This document shows positions 52,743 to 61,926 of a stretch of DNA of 64,000 nucleotides, one piece after another; the stretch's first letter is position 1; each line of letters opens with the position of its first letter. The translations under genes and the position numbers were made by a program. A model generated the notes under the pieces. It ran no database searches and was not told where the DNA came from. It worked only from the letters and a program-made list of their open reading frames with translations. This DNA comes from CAZIKF01 sp964539825 (lineage in GTDB: Bacteria; Muiribacteriota; UBA6191). Location: contig CAZIKF010000004.1 of the NCBI GenBank assembly GCA_964539825.1, positions 1 through 64,000 of the forward strand. The letters are read 5' to 3'.

Positions 52743-53667
52743 TCTCAGTGCGTATCTTTTTCTTTCTCCCTTCCTTTTTGTTTTCTCTCTTTTTCTGCTC
52801 ATCCCGGTAGTTTATTCCCTTTACCTATCCTTCTTTAGGGTGGGCCCCTATACGGATTTGACCAATGTGTTCGGGGACATGCAATTCGCCGGATTTTCCA
52901 ATTACATCTTGCTCTTCCAAGATCAGGAATTCTTATGGTCACTAGTACTGACGCTAATCTATGCGGCAATGACTATACCTGGGACCATTGTAGTCTCCCT
53001 TACTCTGGCACTCTTGCTCAATCGAGAACTCAAGGGCCGTGCTCTTTTTCGCTCTGCCTTTTTTCTTCCCAATGTCCTGGATATGCTCGTGATCGGATTT
53101 GCCTGGCAGCTCATCTATAGCCCCAGGTTTGGCATCCTGACGATCCTTTTGGATCGATTTTTTGAAATCAAGGCATTCCACGAAACCGGATTTCTGGGAA
53201 ATCCCTATTACGCCCTTCCAGCAATTGCCTTCGCGATGATTTTAAAAGGTTCAGGATTTGGGATGATTCTGTTTTTGGCAAGTCTCGGAAACATCTCAAA
53301 AAGTCTCTATGAAGCGGCTGAAATAGATGGTGCGAACCGCTTTGAGATCCTGATCAATATCACTCTTCCCCTGTTGAAGCCAACCATCCTGTTTTTGGTG
53401 GTTACTGGAATTATGGCTGCTCTCAATGGATTCACCGAAATCTACGCTATGACAGATGCCACTGGCGGACCCCACTTTTCGGATCCAACAGGGTTGTTTT
53501 CCCATGAGACCCTTGGGGCGACTAAGATCTCTGGTTTTTACTTGTGGAAGGTCTTTAGCTTTGGAAAGTACGGCTACGCGGCTGCCATGAGTTATATTCT
53601 CCTTTTGGTGGCTCTTAGCATTTCTTATCTGAATGCTCGCTGGCTGAGCCCAAAGGAGCTGGCTTGA
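52726..53667 (+). CDS. Sugar ABC transporter permease, MalF/UgpA type
   Basis: 313 residues, six membrane spans (the first being the segment from AYLFLSPFLFVFSLFLLIP into VYSLYLSF). The cytoplasmic EAA loop is EAAEIDGANRFEILINITLPLLKP, the site that binds the ATPase. It belongs to the carbohydrate CUT1 permease group and pairs with the MalG-type permease next door. It overlaps the DapF-like gene by 17 bp. No ATPase gene is in this operon, so a shared MsmK/UgpC-type ATPase from elsewhere must energise it. The sugar is unknown. Confidence 0.92.
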   Translation: MGRKDNLSAYLFLSPFLFVFSLFLLIPVVYSLYLSFFRVGPYTDLTNVFGDMQFAGFSNYILLFQDQEFLWSLVLTLIYAAMTIPGTIVVSLTLALLLNRELKGRALFRSAFFLPNVLDMLVIGFAWQLIYSPRFGILTILLDRFFEIKAFHETGFLGNPYYALPAIAFAMILKGSGFGMILFLASLGNISKSLYEAAEIDGANRFEILINITLPLLKPTILFLVVTGIMAALNGFTEIYAMTDATGGPHFSDPTGLFSHETLGATKISGFYLWKVFSFGKYGYAAAMSYILLLVALSISYLNARWLSPKELA

Positions 53668-55100
53668 CCAAACTCCGTTCGCTGATTTTTTACTTCATCC
53701 TTCTCATTCTTGCTCTTGTCTTTCTATTCCCTTTGCTGTGGATGGTTGTCACCTCCTTTAAGGTACCTGGAACCGGCGATAAATTCCTTTATGTTCCCGA
53801 GCAGAAAGTCGCATTTCGTTTCGCCACAGAAAAGGAATTTGAAAAAGCAGATATTCCCCTGAATTCTGCCCAGATGGCAAAACTTGAAACTCTGCGCACC
53901 CAGCTTTATTCAGGCTCAAAAATACCACTTGAGAATGAATTATTTTCAGCGCTGGAAGAGGTAACTGAAAGAAGGCTTAGCCAAGATGAAAAACGGGTCC
54001 TTTTACAGGTCCTATCTGTGCGTTTTGATATCAATAGTGTTGATATTCCTCAACTAAAGAAGATTTTGGGAGCCTCCCATGAGGAAGCTGAGGCAATTTT
54101 TGCGTATCGATTGACGAAGGGTGACTTTGATTCACCCACTGATCTTGAGGCCATTCCCCTCTTTTCAGAGGTGCAGTTCAGTTATTTTCTAAGTTTTTTT
54201 TCAAAAGACACAGCCTGTATCCATCGTCTGGATCAGAGACCTTACCGCCGTTCCTTGGAATTGACTGGAGAACGAGAGGAAGTTTATGTCCAATACCGCG
54301 ATAATAACGGGTTTTCAGTTCATGACCCTGATGAAATTCAAAGGATTCCGCGCTTTTCGAGGGAGAAGGTCGAGCGATGGAAGCAAAAGTTCTACTCTAA
54401 CCGCCTCTACACCCTGAGTAATTATCAAAAAATCCTTTCGGCCAGTCCCAGGGGAGATAGTTTCACGCTTTCAAGAGCCTTTGTGAACTCCACCCTGGTT
54501 TCCGTGGGAACCGCCCTCGTGACACTATTTGTCTGCCTGCTGGCGGGGTACGTGTTCGCAAAAAAGGACTTTACTGGAAAGAAGCTGATCTATTCCGCGC
54601 TTTGGGCAAGTATGCTCATACCTGGAATGATGTTCCTGGTACCCCAATATGCCATTGTTACCTGGCTTGACGGTATCAATACCTACTGGGCCATGATTGT
54701 TCCCCATTGCGCCAATATTTTTGGACTCTACCTGGTGAAGCAATACATCGAACAGATTCCTCATTCCCTATTTGAAGCGGCAACGATGGATGGAGCTTCT
54801 GAACTCCAGATTTTCAGAATACTCATCATCCCCCTGACACTACCGATCTTAACCACCTTGTTTTTGCTAACTTTCCTGGGGCAATGGTCAAATTTTCTAT
54901 GGCAGTTAATCACGAATACCCCTGACTCCATGCGCATGACTCTTCCCGTTACCCTGGCTTATTTCAAGGGACAGTATGCTAGTGATTGGACAGCCTTAAT
55001 GGCAGGCGCGACCTTTATGCTCATTCCCATCGTCTTTCTCTTTTTGATTGCCCAGAGAACCCTGATTCGGGGGATGACAGAAGGAGCGGTAAAAGAGTGA
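53664..55100 (+). CDS. Sugar ABC transporter permease, MalG/UgpE type, with ~220-residue insertion
   Basis: TTG start (TTGA overlap with the upstream stop) with AAGGAG seven bases before it. 478 residues against the usual ~280. Membrane span 1 (~8-30) is followed by an inserted region of ~220 residues (~35-255) before the remaining spans. Within it, residues ~120-170 (FDINSVDIPQLKKILGASHEEAEAIFAYRLTKGDFDSPTDLEAIP) read like a ComEA-type helix-hairpin-helix domain. The permease core resumes at ~265 with the EAA loop EAATMDGASELQIFRILIIPLTLP. The insertion would face the periplasm, where the binding protein docks. Homology of the core is sure; the insertion's function is unknown. Confidence 0.92.
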   Translation: MTKLRSLIFYFILLILALVFLFPLLWMVVTSFKVPGTGDKFLYVPEQKVAFRFATEKEFEKADIPLNSAQMAKLETLRTQLYSGSKIPLENELFSALEEVTERRLSQDEKRVLLQVLSVRFDINSVDIPQLKKILGASHEEAEAIFAYRLTKGDFDSPTDLEAIPLFSEVQFSYFLSFFSKDTACIHRLDQRPYRRSLELTGEREEVYVQYRDNNGFSVHDPDEIQRIPRFSREKVERWKQKFYSNRLYTLSNYQKILSASPRGDSFTLSRAFVNSTLVSVGTALVTLFVCLLAGYVFAKKDFTGKKLIYSALWASMLIPGMMFLVPQYAIVTWLDGINTYWAMIVPHCANIFGLYLVKQYIEQIPHSLFEAATMDGASELQIFRILIIPLTLPILTTLFLLTFLGQWSNFLWQLITNTPDSMRMTLPVTLAYFKGQYASDWTALMAGATFMLIPIVFLFLIAQRTLIRGMTEGAVKE

Positions 55101-56524
55101 ATCAACCAGAATCCGATGTTTCACCAATCGTCTTCTTATTGGTGTTCATTCTCATAGTGGGGATGTTCTTAATGGGCTATTCTTTACTGGAGGGTTCAAA
55201 TCGTGGGTCATCACAATCCACTGTTATAAAACTCAGTCCCACCAAACTGACGCTCCCCATTGGAATCCAAAAACTTAGTCCTGCCAATCTTTCGCTTCCT
55301 CTTCATAATCAAAATAGGAAACCAGACCTTCAACGGCCGGTCTTACGGGTCTGGGTTACCTATAACGAGGAGCAGTTTCGCGTATATAGGAAAGTCGCGC
55401 GGAAATTTGAAGAATCGGAAAATGTAATTCTCAAGATTTCTAAAATTCCCTGGTCAGGTCAGGCTGAATTCCTCCAATATGCCTGCAACTCTCACAGGGC
55501 TCCGGATATCGCTCGCATGGACCTGGGATTGATTCCAAAATTCGCTGCCGGAGGAGCTCTACTTGAACTGGATAAATACAATCTCTCGAGCCTTCAGAAA
55601 AAGTTGCTTCCAGCCGCGTTTGACGCATGTCAGGTACGCAGCAGAGAGGGGCAGTTTAAAACCTATGCCCTACCTGATGAGTTCACCACCCTTGCCCTGT
55701 ATTACAACCGAGATCATTTTCAAAGGGCTGGATTGGATCCATCCAGACCGCCAGAGACCTGGGATGAGTTTATTCGAGTAGGTCAACGTCTCACGCGCGA
55801 TATCGATCAAGATGGTTCCCTGGATCAATTTGGTTTCGCCATGAATGTGACTCCCTGGTTTTCCATGCCGTTTTTATATTCCTTCGGGGGGAAAATCCTT
55901 GATGACAATAAGCTTCTCTGCCTATTAGAAAGACCCGAAGCGGTGGAAGCCTTGAAATTCCAGATTTCCCTGACTTCCAGCAATGTAGAAGCGGGGGCCT
56001 GGAGACAAGGGGCCATTGGACCTGATGCAGGATTTAAAAGCGGACGATATTCAATGATCTTCTCGGGTCCCTGGAATTTGGAGAATTTTAGACGATCGGG
56101 GGTCAATTTTTCGGTGTCCCTGATTCCGGGAAATCCAAAGCTAAAGATAAAATCAAGCACCAATGTGGGTGGGAACGCTAATGTCATCTTTCGGACCTCA
56201 AAGCATCCTGATTTGGCGGTCAAGTTTTTGACCTACCTCCTTTCCAAGGAAGTTCAGGAGCTCTTTTGCAAAGAACTTGGGGCCATTCCCCTACACGTGG
56301 ATGTAAGGCCTCCAGAAACTGAACTTCAGGATAGGGAACTTCTGGTATTCATGGAGCAGTCCTTATATGCTGGAAGTCGACCCAAAATTCCTGGCTATGA
56401 TAGAATTGAGGACATTGTAAACAAAGAAGTAGAGACAGCATTTGAAGGTCATCGAACTGCTGAAGGAGCCTATCAGCAGGCCTGTCGCAAAATTACCGAA
56501 TTGATCCTAAAAGAATTAGAATAA
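55097..56524 (+). CDS. Membrane-anchored sugar-binding protein (extracellular solute-binding family 1)
   Basis: GTG start at 55097 (GTGA overlap, AAGGAG nine bases upstream); an in-frame ORF extends upstream but lies inside the permease gene. Residues ~13-37 form one uncleaved-looking hydrophobic segment (IVFLLVFILIVGMFLMGYSL), no lipobox, so it is probably anchored by this helix. The binding fold starts at ~85 (LRVWVTYNEEQFRVYRKVARKFEE) and shows AADIARMDLG-like PDIARMDLG, FKTYALPDEFTTLALYYNRDHF, PPETWDEFIRVGQRLT and GRYSMIFSGPWNL. It should bind an oligosaccharide or glycerophospho-compound for the two permeases upstream. Confidence 0.9.
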   Translation: MNQPESDVSPIVFLLVFILIVGMFLMGYSLLEGSNRGSSQSTVIKLSPTKLTLPIGIQKLSPANLSLPLHNQNRKPDLQRPVLRVWVTYNEEQFRVYRKVARKFEESENVILKISKIPWSGQAEFLQYACNSHRAPDIARMDLGLIPKFAAGGALLELDKYNLSSLQKKLLPAAFDACQVRSREGQFKTYALPDEFTTLALYYNRDHFQRAGLDPSRPPETWDEFIRVGQRLTRDIDQDGSLDQFGFAMNVTPWFSMPFLYSFGGKILDDNKLLCLLERPEAVEALKFQISLTSSNVEAGAWRQGAIGPDAGFKSGRYSMIFSGPWNLENFRRSGVNFSVSLIPGNPKLKIKSSTNVGGNANVIFRTSKHPDLAVKFLTYLLSKEVQELFCKELGAIPLHVDVRPPETELQDRELLVFMEQSLYAGSRPKIPGYDRIEDIVNKEVETAFEGHRTAEGAYQQACRKITELILKELE

Positions 56525-56533
56525 GCGGACCTC

Positions 56534-59197
56534 GTGGTAACTCCCTCCCATACTCTTTTCCGACTCACCCTTTTTTTCCTGGTAATCGGATCCATTCTGA
56601 AAGCGGATCCTTTTGAGATTCTCGATCTCAAACCTCAACTATTCCAATATCAGAAGACTGCGTTTGATAAGAGCCAATCCACGGGAATACTCCAGGAGTA
56701 TCTTTTCAAGGAGATGGACAATTTTAAGGGGCAGTATGGTTTGCATATCTCCAATCTGATTCATTATCAGGAAGTTGAGAGTGAAATGAAGGATTTGGCG
56801 CAGACTCAAACTTTGCGTTCAAGAATCTTCAATGACAAGAGTATTCGAATTCATGATGAAGATCTTCTGATCGTGAAGGGCTTCTATCTCATCAACAATA
56901 TCAAGGAGTATTTAGATAAAAAAGAGATCTTGTCCAGCTTTGTTTCACAGGTTAAAGGAGATTCCACATCACCCTGGCTTAAACTCTTTTTGGCATTGAT
57001 TCAAAGAGAAGCCAAGGCCAATGGACTTGAAATAGGGCTCGCAGAGAAAGAATTAGCCACCCTGCTTTCAAGGACTTCCGCAGGCAAATTTACAGATGCC
57101 ATGTTCCACTATTCACTGGGACACTTTTATCTTGAAACGCTGAAGGACTCCAATCCTTATCGTAGACTCCGTCTGGTTACCCTTGAATTTGAACGTGCCA
57201 GAACCAAGGACCCCAGGAATCGAAGTCTTTTTACCTTTTTAACCTCCCTTTATATTGAGATTCATGAAGACATGCAGGCCAGGGGCATCCCCGAACCTTT
57301 CGAGTTTGAAGAGCTGGTTTATCGCCGAATCATCCTCATAGACCCTAAAAATCCCTGGGCTCACAATAACCTGTCCTATCTCTACTGCCAAAACCATGTA
57401 GAACTCAAGGAAGCACTTCGGGAGGCCAGAATCGCCAATCACCTTGAGAAAGACAACCCTTACCTGCTCGATACTCTTGGTTGGGCTTTATATAAAAACA
57501 AGATGTTTGAGGAGGCTGCCAGAGTATTGAAAAAGGTTTTGACCCTGGACAATTCCCTGCCCGATGCTCATTTCCATGTGGCTACTGTTTACTACGATCT
57601 GAAGGAATTTGAAAAATCCATCAAGCACTTCAAGCGGTGTATCCAGCTTGATCCCTCAAGTACGCTGGCCATGAATAACCTGGCATATCTTTACTCTGAG
57701 ATGAACCGCAACCTCGATGAAGGGATTGATCTTGTAAACCGGGCCCTGGAAGGCAATTCCAAGAACTCAGCTTACCTGGATACCCTCGGCTGGCTTTATT
57801 ATCGAAAAGAAGACTATCCCAAAGCGCTGGAGTATTTAAAAAAGGCAGTCGCTTTAGCGCCGGACTCTGCGGAGTCTCAGTACCATTTGGGACAGGTGTA
57901 CCTGAAGATGAACCAGCCGACGACTTCCGCGGAGCATATTCAGAAATCCATGGGGTTGAAGACAGAATTGGGTTCGGATGAGCAAAACCTCTCCTACGCC
58001 ATCCTCTTACAGACCATACAGGAAGCTAAAAACAAGTATCTCAAGATGCCGGGAGTAGCTAAAACCAGGGAATCGATGAAGATGTTTTACAATCAGCTCA
58101 TCTTTCTGGCTCAAAGCATGGGGGATACATCCCTGATTCAAAAATTCGCCCAGGAATTGGAGGCTTTTCCAGCCCAGGATGATGCGCCCAAAGAGACCTT
58201 GGGTCCGTCAGTCCCCAAACCCAAGAAAGGAAAAAGGGAGATTCCATCTCTCTCGGCCTTCTTTCCCAAAGATGCGGATTTTTACCTGAATTTGAAAAGG
58301 GAGTCTCTAAAATTTCTCATCAAGCGGGTCCTTTCTTCTCGTCAATTCGAAATTCAGCTGCAGGGGAAAAATCTTCTTTCTGTGGTCCAAGAGCACCTGC
58401 CTCAACAGGTTGGATTCTTTGTGGGATCCTCAGACCCTAAAGCACGGACCCAGGTTTACGCGGTAATAGAACTGGATGCCCAGCGGGCTGGCACCATACG
58501 GGAGAATCTGGAAAAGTTTTCCCAGGAGAGCCTGGTACTCCCCTGGCTTAACCAGGGATTCATCCTGGAGCCCCTTCATAGTGGAATTTTTCAGCTGGTG
58601 GGAGGACAGATTAATGCGTTTCTCACCGTAAAAGACAGGTTCCTGGTTGTTTCCAATTCCCTATTGCCGGTTAAGAACATGCCCTATTCCAAAGAGACCT
58701 CACTTTTATCTAATAAGTCACTCAATAGTACCCTGGCCTCTACTCCGGTTTCCAGTTCTGACGCGGTTCTTTATAGCGGTAATTTGCCAGGTATTGAAAA
58801 ACTGATCGATCCTAAATATATAAACCTCCTTCTCAAGGACTGGGTAGAATCAAAGGATTTATTCCAGAAGGTTCAGGACTATATTTCCGTACTCCACCTG
58901 GGAAAGAACAGCTTCGAGGAATATGAGGTCATTTCTTTGAAAACACCCTCTGATCTCGAATTGATCCGTGATTTGCTCGAAAGGAAGACAACCGCCATCC
59001 GCGAAGCTCTAAAGAAGGATGAGGGCATTGAATTGAATTCAATCGTTACGGTTCGTGATGGAGCCGTGGCTGTACATACCAAGGTTATGGATATTGATCG
59101 CTTTATCGATCACTTTCTGCACTATCTTGATGAGCATAAGGATCAGATCATGAACATGAATAATAATAAGAAGAAAGGTGAGCCTGATGACAAATAA
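56534..59197 (+). CDS. Exported TPR protein with C-terminal DUF3352-like region
   Basis: 887 residues, GTG start, with a signal peptide (LTLFFLVIGSILKADP). Residues ~230-490 hold about eight TPR units (e.g. NPWAHNNLSYLYCQNHVELKEAL, AYLDTLGWLYYRKEDYPKALEYLKKA). Residues ~570-880 form an alpha/beta domain (FFPKDADFYLNLKRESLKFL, VGFFVGSSDPK, FLVVSNSLLPV) that resembles DUF3352-type proteins. A Lys/Asn-rich tail ends the protein. It follows the binding-protein gene by 9 bp and overlaps hfq. Probably a periplasmic scaffold; link to transport is by operon only. Confidence 0.8.
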   Translation: MVTPSHTLFRLTLFFLVIGSILKADPFEILDLKPQLFQYQKTAFDKSQSTGILQEYLFKEMDNFKGQYGLHISNLIHYQEVESEMKDLAQTQTLRSRIFNDKSIRIHDEDLLIVKGFYLINNIKEYLDKKEILSSFVSQVKGDSTSPWLKLFLALIQREAKANGLEIGLAEKELATLLSRTSAGKFTDAMFHYSLGHFYLETLKDSNPYRRLRLVTLEFERARTKDPRNRSLFTFLTSLYIEIHEDMQARGIPEPFEFEELVYRRIILIDPKNPWAHNNLSYLYCQNHVELKEALREARIANHLEKDNPYLLDTLGWALYKNKMFEEAARVLKKVLTLDNSLPDAHFHVATVYYDLKEFEKSIKHFKRCIQLDPSSTLAMNNLAYLYSEMNRNLDEGIDLVNRALEGNSKNSAYLDTLGWLYYRKEDYPKALEYLKKAVALAPDSAESQYHLGQVYLKMNQPTTSAEHIQKSMGLKTELGSDEQNLSYAILLQTIQEAKNKYLKMPGVAKTRESMKMFYNQLIFLAQSMGDTSLIQKFAQELEAFPAQDDAPKETLGPSVPKPKKGKREIPSLSAFFPKDADFYLNLKRESLKFLIKRVLSSRQFEIQLQGKNLLSVVQEHLPQQVGFFVGSSDPKARTQVYAVIELDAQRAGTIRENLEKFSQESLVLPWLNQGFILEPLHSGIFQLVGGQINAFLTVKDRFLVVSNSLLPVKNMPYSKETSLLSNKSLNSTLASTPVSSSDAVLYSGNLPGIEKLIDPKYINLLLKDWVESKDLFQKVQDYISVLHLGKNSFEEYEVISLKTPSDLELIRDLLERKTTAIREALKKDEGIELNSIVTVRDGAVAVHTKVMDIDRFIDHFLHYLDEHKDQIMNMNNNKKKGEPDDK

Positions 59198-59447
59198 GGC
59201 CAGAGTTAATATTCAGGACCAGCTCCTGTATCAGGCGAGAAAAGATAAACTAGCCCTGAAGATTTATTTAATTCGAGGGCTTCAGCTTCAGGGAAAAGTT
59301 GTCAGCTATGATCAATATTCCCTTTTGATCTATGGAATGGGCAGATATCAGCTGATTTTCAAACACGCCATCTCCACCATAGATTTCCCTGAAGGAATGC
59401 AGCTAAAAGGCAATGCTCCCCAGGCTGGTCAAGAAGAAGCCTCTTAG
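59187..59447 (+). CDS. hfq: RNA chaperone Hfq
   Basis: 86 residues from ATG 59187 (GGTGA seven bases upstream), overlapping the TPR gene by 11 bp. The Sm1 and Sm2 motifs of Hfq are clear: NIQDQLLYQARKDKLALKIYLIRGLQLQGKVVSYDQYSLLI and QLIFKHAISTIDF (Sm2, KHAIST instead of the usual YKHAIS). It would form the hexamer that pairs small RNAs with mRNAs. Placement at the end of a sugar-transport operon is unusual; hfq normally follows miaA. It is convergent with the aconitase gene, with 2 bp between stops, so there is no room for separate terminators. Confidence 0.93.
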   Translation: MTNKARVNIQDQLLYQARKDKLALKIYLIRGLQLQGKVVSYDQYSLLIYGMGRYQLIFKHAISTIDFPEGMQLKGNAPQAGQEEAS

Positions 59448-59449
59448 CA

Positions 59450-61696
59450 TCAAGATCGCTCTTGAGCGGCTATGAGATTGAGAGCGCTTCCTGCTTGAAA
59501 CCATTCAATCTGGCCTTGATTATAGGTGTGCAGAACCGTACAGTTTTCCACCTTTCCATCAGCTTGTTTGATCTCCAATCTAAGCGGCTGGCCAGGAGAA
59601 ATTTCTTCGAGGCCTCGGATACTGATACGGGAATCTTCCTTGATGCGGTCATAATCAGCGGTGTCTTCAAATGTTAGAGCCAAAATCCCCTGCTTTTTCA
59701 GGTTCGTTTCATGAATTCTGGCAAAACTCTTGACCAGCACAACTCTTCCACCCAGGTGCCTGGGCTCCATGGCCGCATGTTCGCGACTCGACCCTTCACC
59801 GTAGTTTTCATCCCCGATTACAATCCAGCCTTGTTTTCGACTTTTGTAGTCCCGGGCAACCTCTGGAATTGCACCGGTGCTTCTCGTGAAGGTATTCACA
59901 ACTTTATTCACTTCACCGTTGAAGTCATTGGTAGCACCGATGAATAGATTGTTGGAAATGTTGTCCAGATGACCCCGATACCTGAGCCAGGGACCAGCCA
60001 TGGAGATATGGTCTGTAGTACATTTTCCCCTGGCTTTCAAGAGAACTACAAGATCTTCCAAATCCTTCCCGTTCCAGGCCTCAAACGGCTCAAGCAATTG
60101 CAGTCTTTCACTCTTTGAATCTACTTCAATATTGATAGATTGGTCTTTCTTGTCTGGCGAGACACAGCCCTCCTGGTCGAGAATGAAGCCTCCCTTTGGT
60201 AATTCATCGCCCACGGGAGGATCAAGCAGTACCTCTTCACCATCCTGATTCTTGACTCGATCGGTCAGTGGATTGAAGCTAAGTTGACCTCCCACCGCCA
60301 GGGCGGTGACCAATTCTGGACTGGCGACGAAAGCACAGGTCTTAGGATTTCCATCATTTCGTTTGGCGAAATTTCGATTAAATGAGGTCACGATGCTGTT
60401 AGGCTGTCCTTCTTCCATATCCATGCGCTTCCACATCCCAATACAGGGGCCACAAGCATTGGATAGAACCTTGCCGCCAAACTCCTCCAACACCTGGAGT
60501 AAGCCATCGCGCTCTATGGTTGCTCGAACCTGCTCTGACCCGGGGGTAATCGTGAATTTGCTCTTGGCCTTTAATCCCCGGGAAAGCGCTTGTTTTGCGA
60601 TACTCGCCGAGCGGGAGATGTCCTCATAGCTGGAGTTGGTACAACTTCCGATTAAACAAACACTCAATTCATCGGGAAAACCGTTCTCCTTAACGGCGTT
60701 TTTCATCTCTGAAACCGGCCATGCTCTATCCGGGGTAAAAGGGCCGTTAAGATGGGGTTGAAGGCTGCTGAGATCAACCTCTATCACCTGGTCGTAATAC
60801 CTGGAGGGATCCGCGCCAACTTCTGGGTCAATAGTTAGCTGATCTATCTGCTGGAGCGCCAGAGCGGCAATTTCAGGCCGACTGGTAGATTGAAGATATG
60901 CGGCCATTTTCTCATCAAAAGGAAAGATTGAGGTCGTGGCTCCAATTTCAGCCCCCATATTGCATATGGTTCCCTTTCCCGTGCAGGAGAGAGTTGAGGT
61001 TCCTTCACCAAAATACTCAACGATCGCACCGGTTCCCCCTTTTACAGTGAGGATTCCGGCCAATTTCAAAATTACATCCTTGGCGGAAGCCCAGCCATTC
61101 AGTCTACCGGTCAGCTTTACCCCGATTACTTTGGGCCATTTGAGCTCCCATGCCATTCCGGTCATGACATCAACCGCATCAGCGCCGCCGACGCCTATGG
61201 CCACCATGCCCAAACCCCCGGCATTGGGAGTATGGGAGTCGGTACCAATCATCATACCGCCTGGAAAAGCGTAATTCTCCAGGACACACTGGTGAATAAT
61301 CCCCGCTCCGGGCTTCCAGAATTCAATACCATATTTGCTGGAGACTGACCTGAGAAATGAATAAACTTCGGAATTCTCATCCAAAGCCCGATTCAGGTCT
61401 TCCTCTGCACCGTCTTGTGCCCGAATGAGGTGATCGCAGTGAACTGAGGAAGGTACAGCCGCGGATTTTCGTCCTGAACGCATGAACTGTAAAAGAGCCA
61501 TCTGAGCCGTGGCGTCTTGCATGGCTACTCGGTCAGGAGCCAGGTCGGCATAATTTTTTCCTCGAGTCAGCACTTGTGTTGGCTCTTCCCAGAGATGGGA
61601 ATATAGAATCTTGTCCGTTAAGGTTAGCGGGTGACCGAGTAAGTTGCGGATCTTCTCATGCTTCGACTTCAGATTGGAATAAAACTCCTGGAACAC
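59450..61696 (-). CDS. acn: Aconitate hydratase, mitochondrial-type
   Basis: Converts citrate to isocitrate in the TCA cycle through a 4Fe-4S cluster. 748 residues, GTG start with AGGAG nine bases upstream (the gene reads GTG TTC CAG). Cluster ligands are CLIGSCTNSSYED and NACGPCIGMW (CxxC). Other landmarks: AMQDATAQMALLQFM, VHCDHLI, MIGTDSHTPNAGGLGM, KARGKCTTDHISMAGPW, and IGDENYGEGSSREHAAMEPRHLGG in the swivel domain. Size and order match the eukaryotic mitochondrial/bacterial mAcn-like group rather than AcnA (~890) or AcnB. Single gene, divergent from hisC. Confidence 0.95.
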   Translation of the reverse strand: MFQEFYSNLKSKHEKIRNLLGHPLTLTDKILYSHLWEEPTQVLTRGKNYADLAPDRVAMQDATAQMALLQFMRSGRKSAAVPSSVHCDHLIRAQDGAEEDLNRALDENSEVYSFLRSVSSKYGIEFWKPGAGIIHQCVLENYAFPGGMMIGTDSHTPNAGGLGMVAIGVGGADAVDVMTGMAWELKWPKVIGVKLTGRLNGWASAKDVILKLAGILTVKGGTGAIVEYFGEGTSTLSCTGKGTICNMGAEIGATTSIFPFDEKMAAYLQSTSRPEIAALALQQIDQLTIDPEVGADPSRYYDQVIEVDLSSLQPHLNGPFTPDRAWPVSEMKNAVKENGFPDELSVCLIGSCTNSSYEDISRSASIAKQALSRGLKAKSKFTITPGSEQVRATIERDGLLQVLEEFGGKVLSNACGPCIGMWKRMDMEEGQPNSIVTSFNRNFAKRNDGNPKTCAFVASPELVTALAVGGQLSFNPLTDRVKNQDGEEVLLDPPVGDELPKGGFILDQEGCVSPDKKDQSINIEVDSKSERLQLLEPFEAWNGKDLEDLVVLLKARGKCTTDHISMAGPWLRYRGHLDNISNNLFIGATNDFNGEVNKVVNTFTRSTGAIPEVARDYKSRKQGWIVIGDENYGEGSSREHAAMEPRHLGGRVVLVKSFARIHETNLKKQGILALTFEDTADYDRIKEDSRISIRGLEEISPGQPLRLEIKQADGKVENCTVLHTYNQGQIEWFQAGSALNLIAAQERS

Positions 61697-61926
61697 GGTA
61701 AACTCTCCTCACTTGTTCATGGGTCCTAAAGATATTGTAATGCCGACCCGGGGGCGCTATTGTACCCCAGGATTGAAAAGTCTCAAAGTGGCGAACCTCT
61801 CTTGGACATTTAGAAAGGGCTACCAAAAAGCAAAAACTATACTGGTTTGCAGACTCATGACCAAAATTAGCTTATCGCAGATAAGTAAATGCGTTTGGGC
61901 ATAATAAGGGAGGGAATTCAAAGATC
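61697..61926. other. Divergent intergenic region (acn / hisC)
   Basis: 230 bp between divergent genes. It must contain both promoters, but I could not find a convincing -35/-10 pair; CATAAT at ~61899 upstream of hisC has no good -35 partner. GGGAGGG lies upstream of the hisC ATG as a ribosome-binding site. No hairpin stands out. Confidence 0.3.

Noticed and set aside
54986..55096. Longer N-terminus of the solute-binding protein
   Set aside because: The extra 37 codons lie inside the permease gene; the GTG at 55097 has a good ribosome-binding site and a GTGA overlap.
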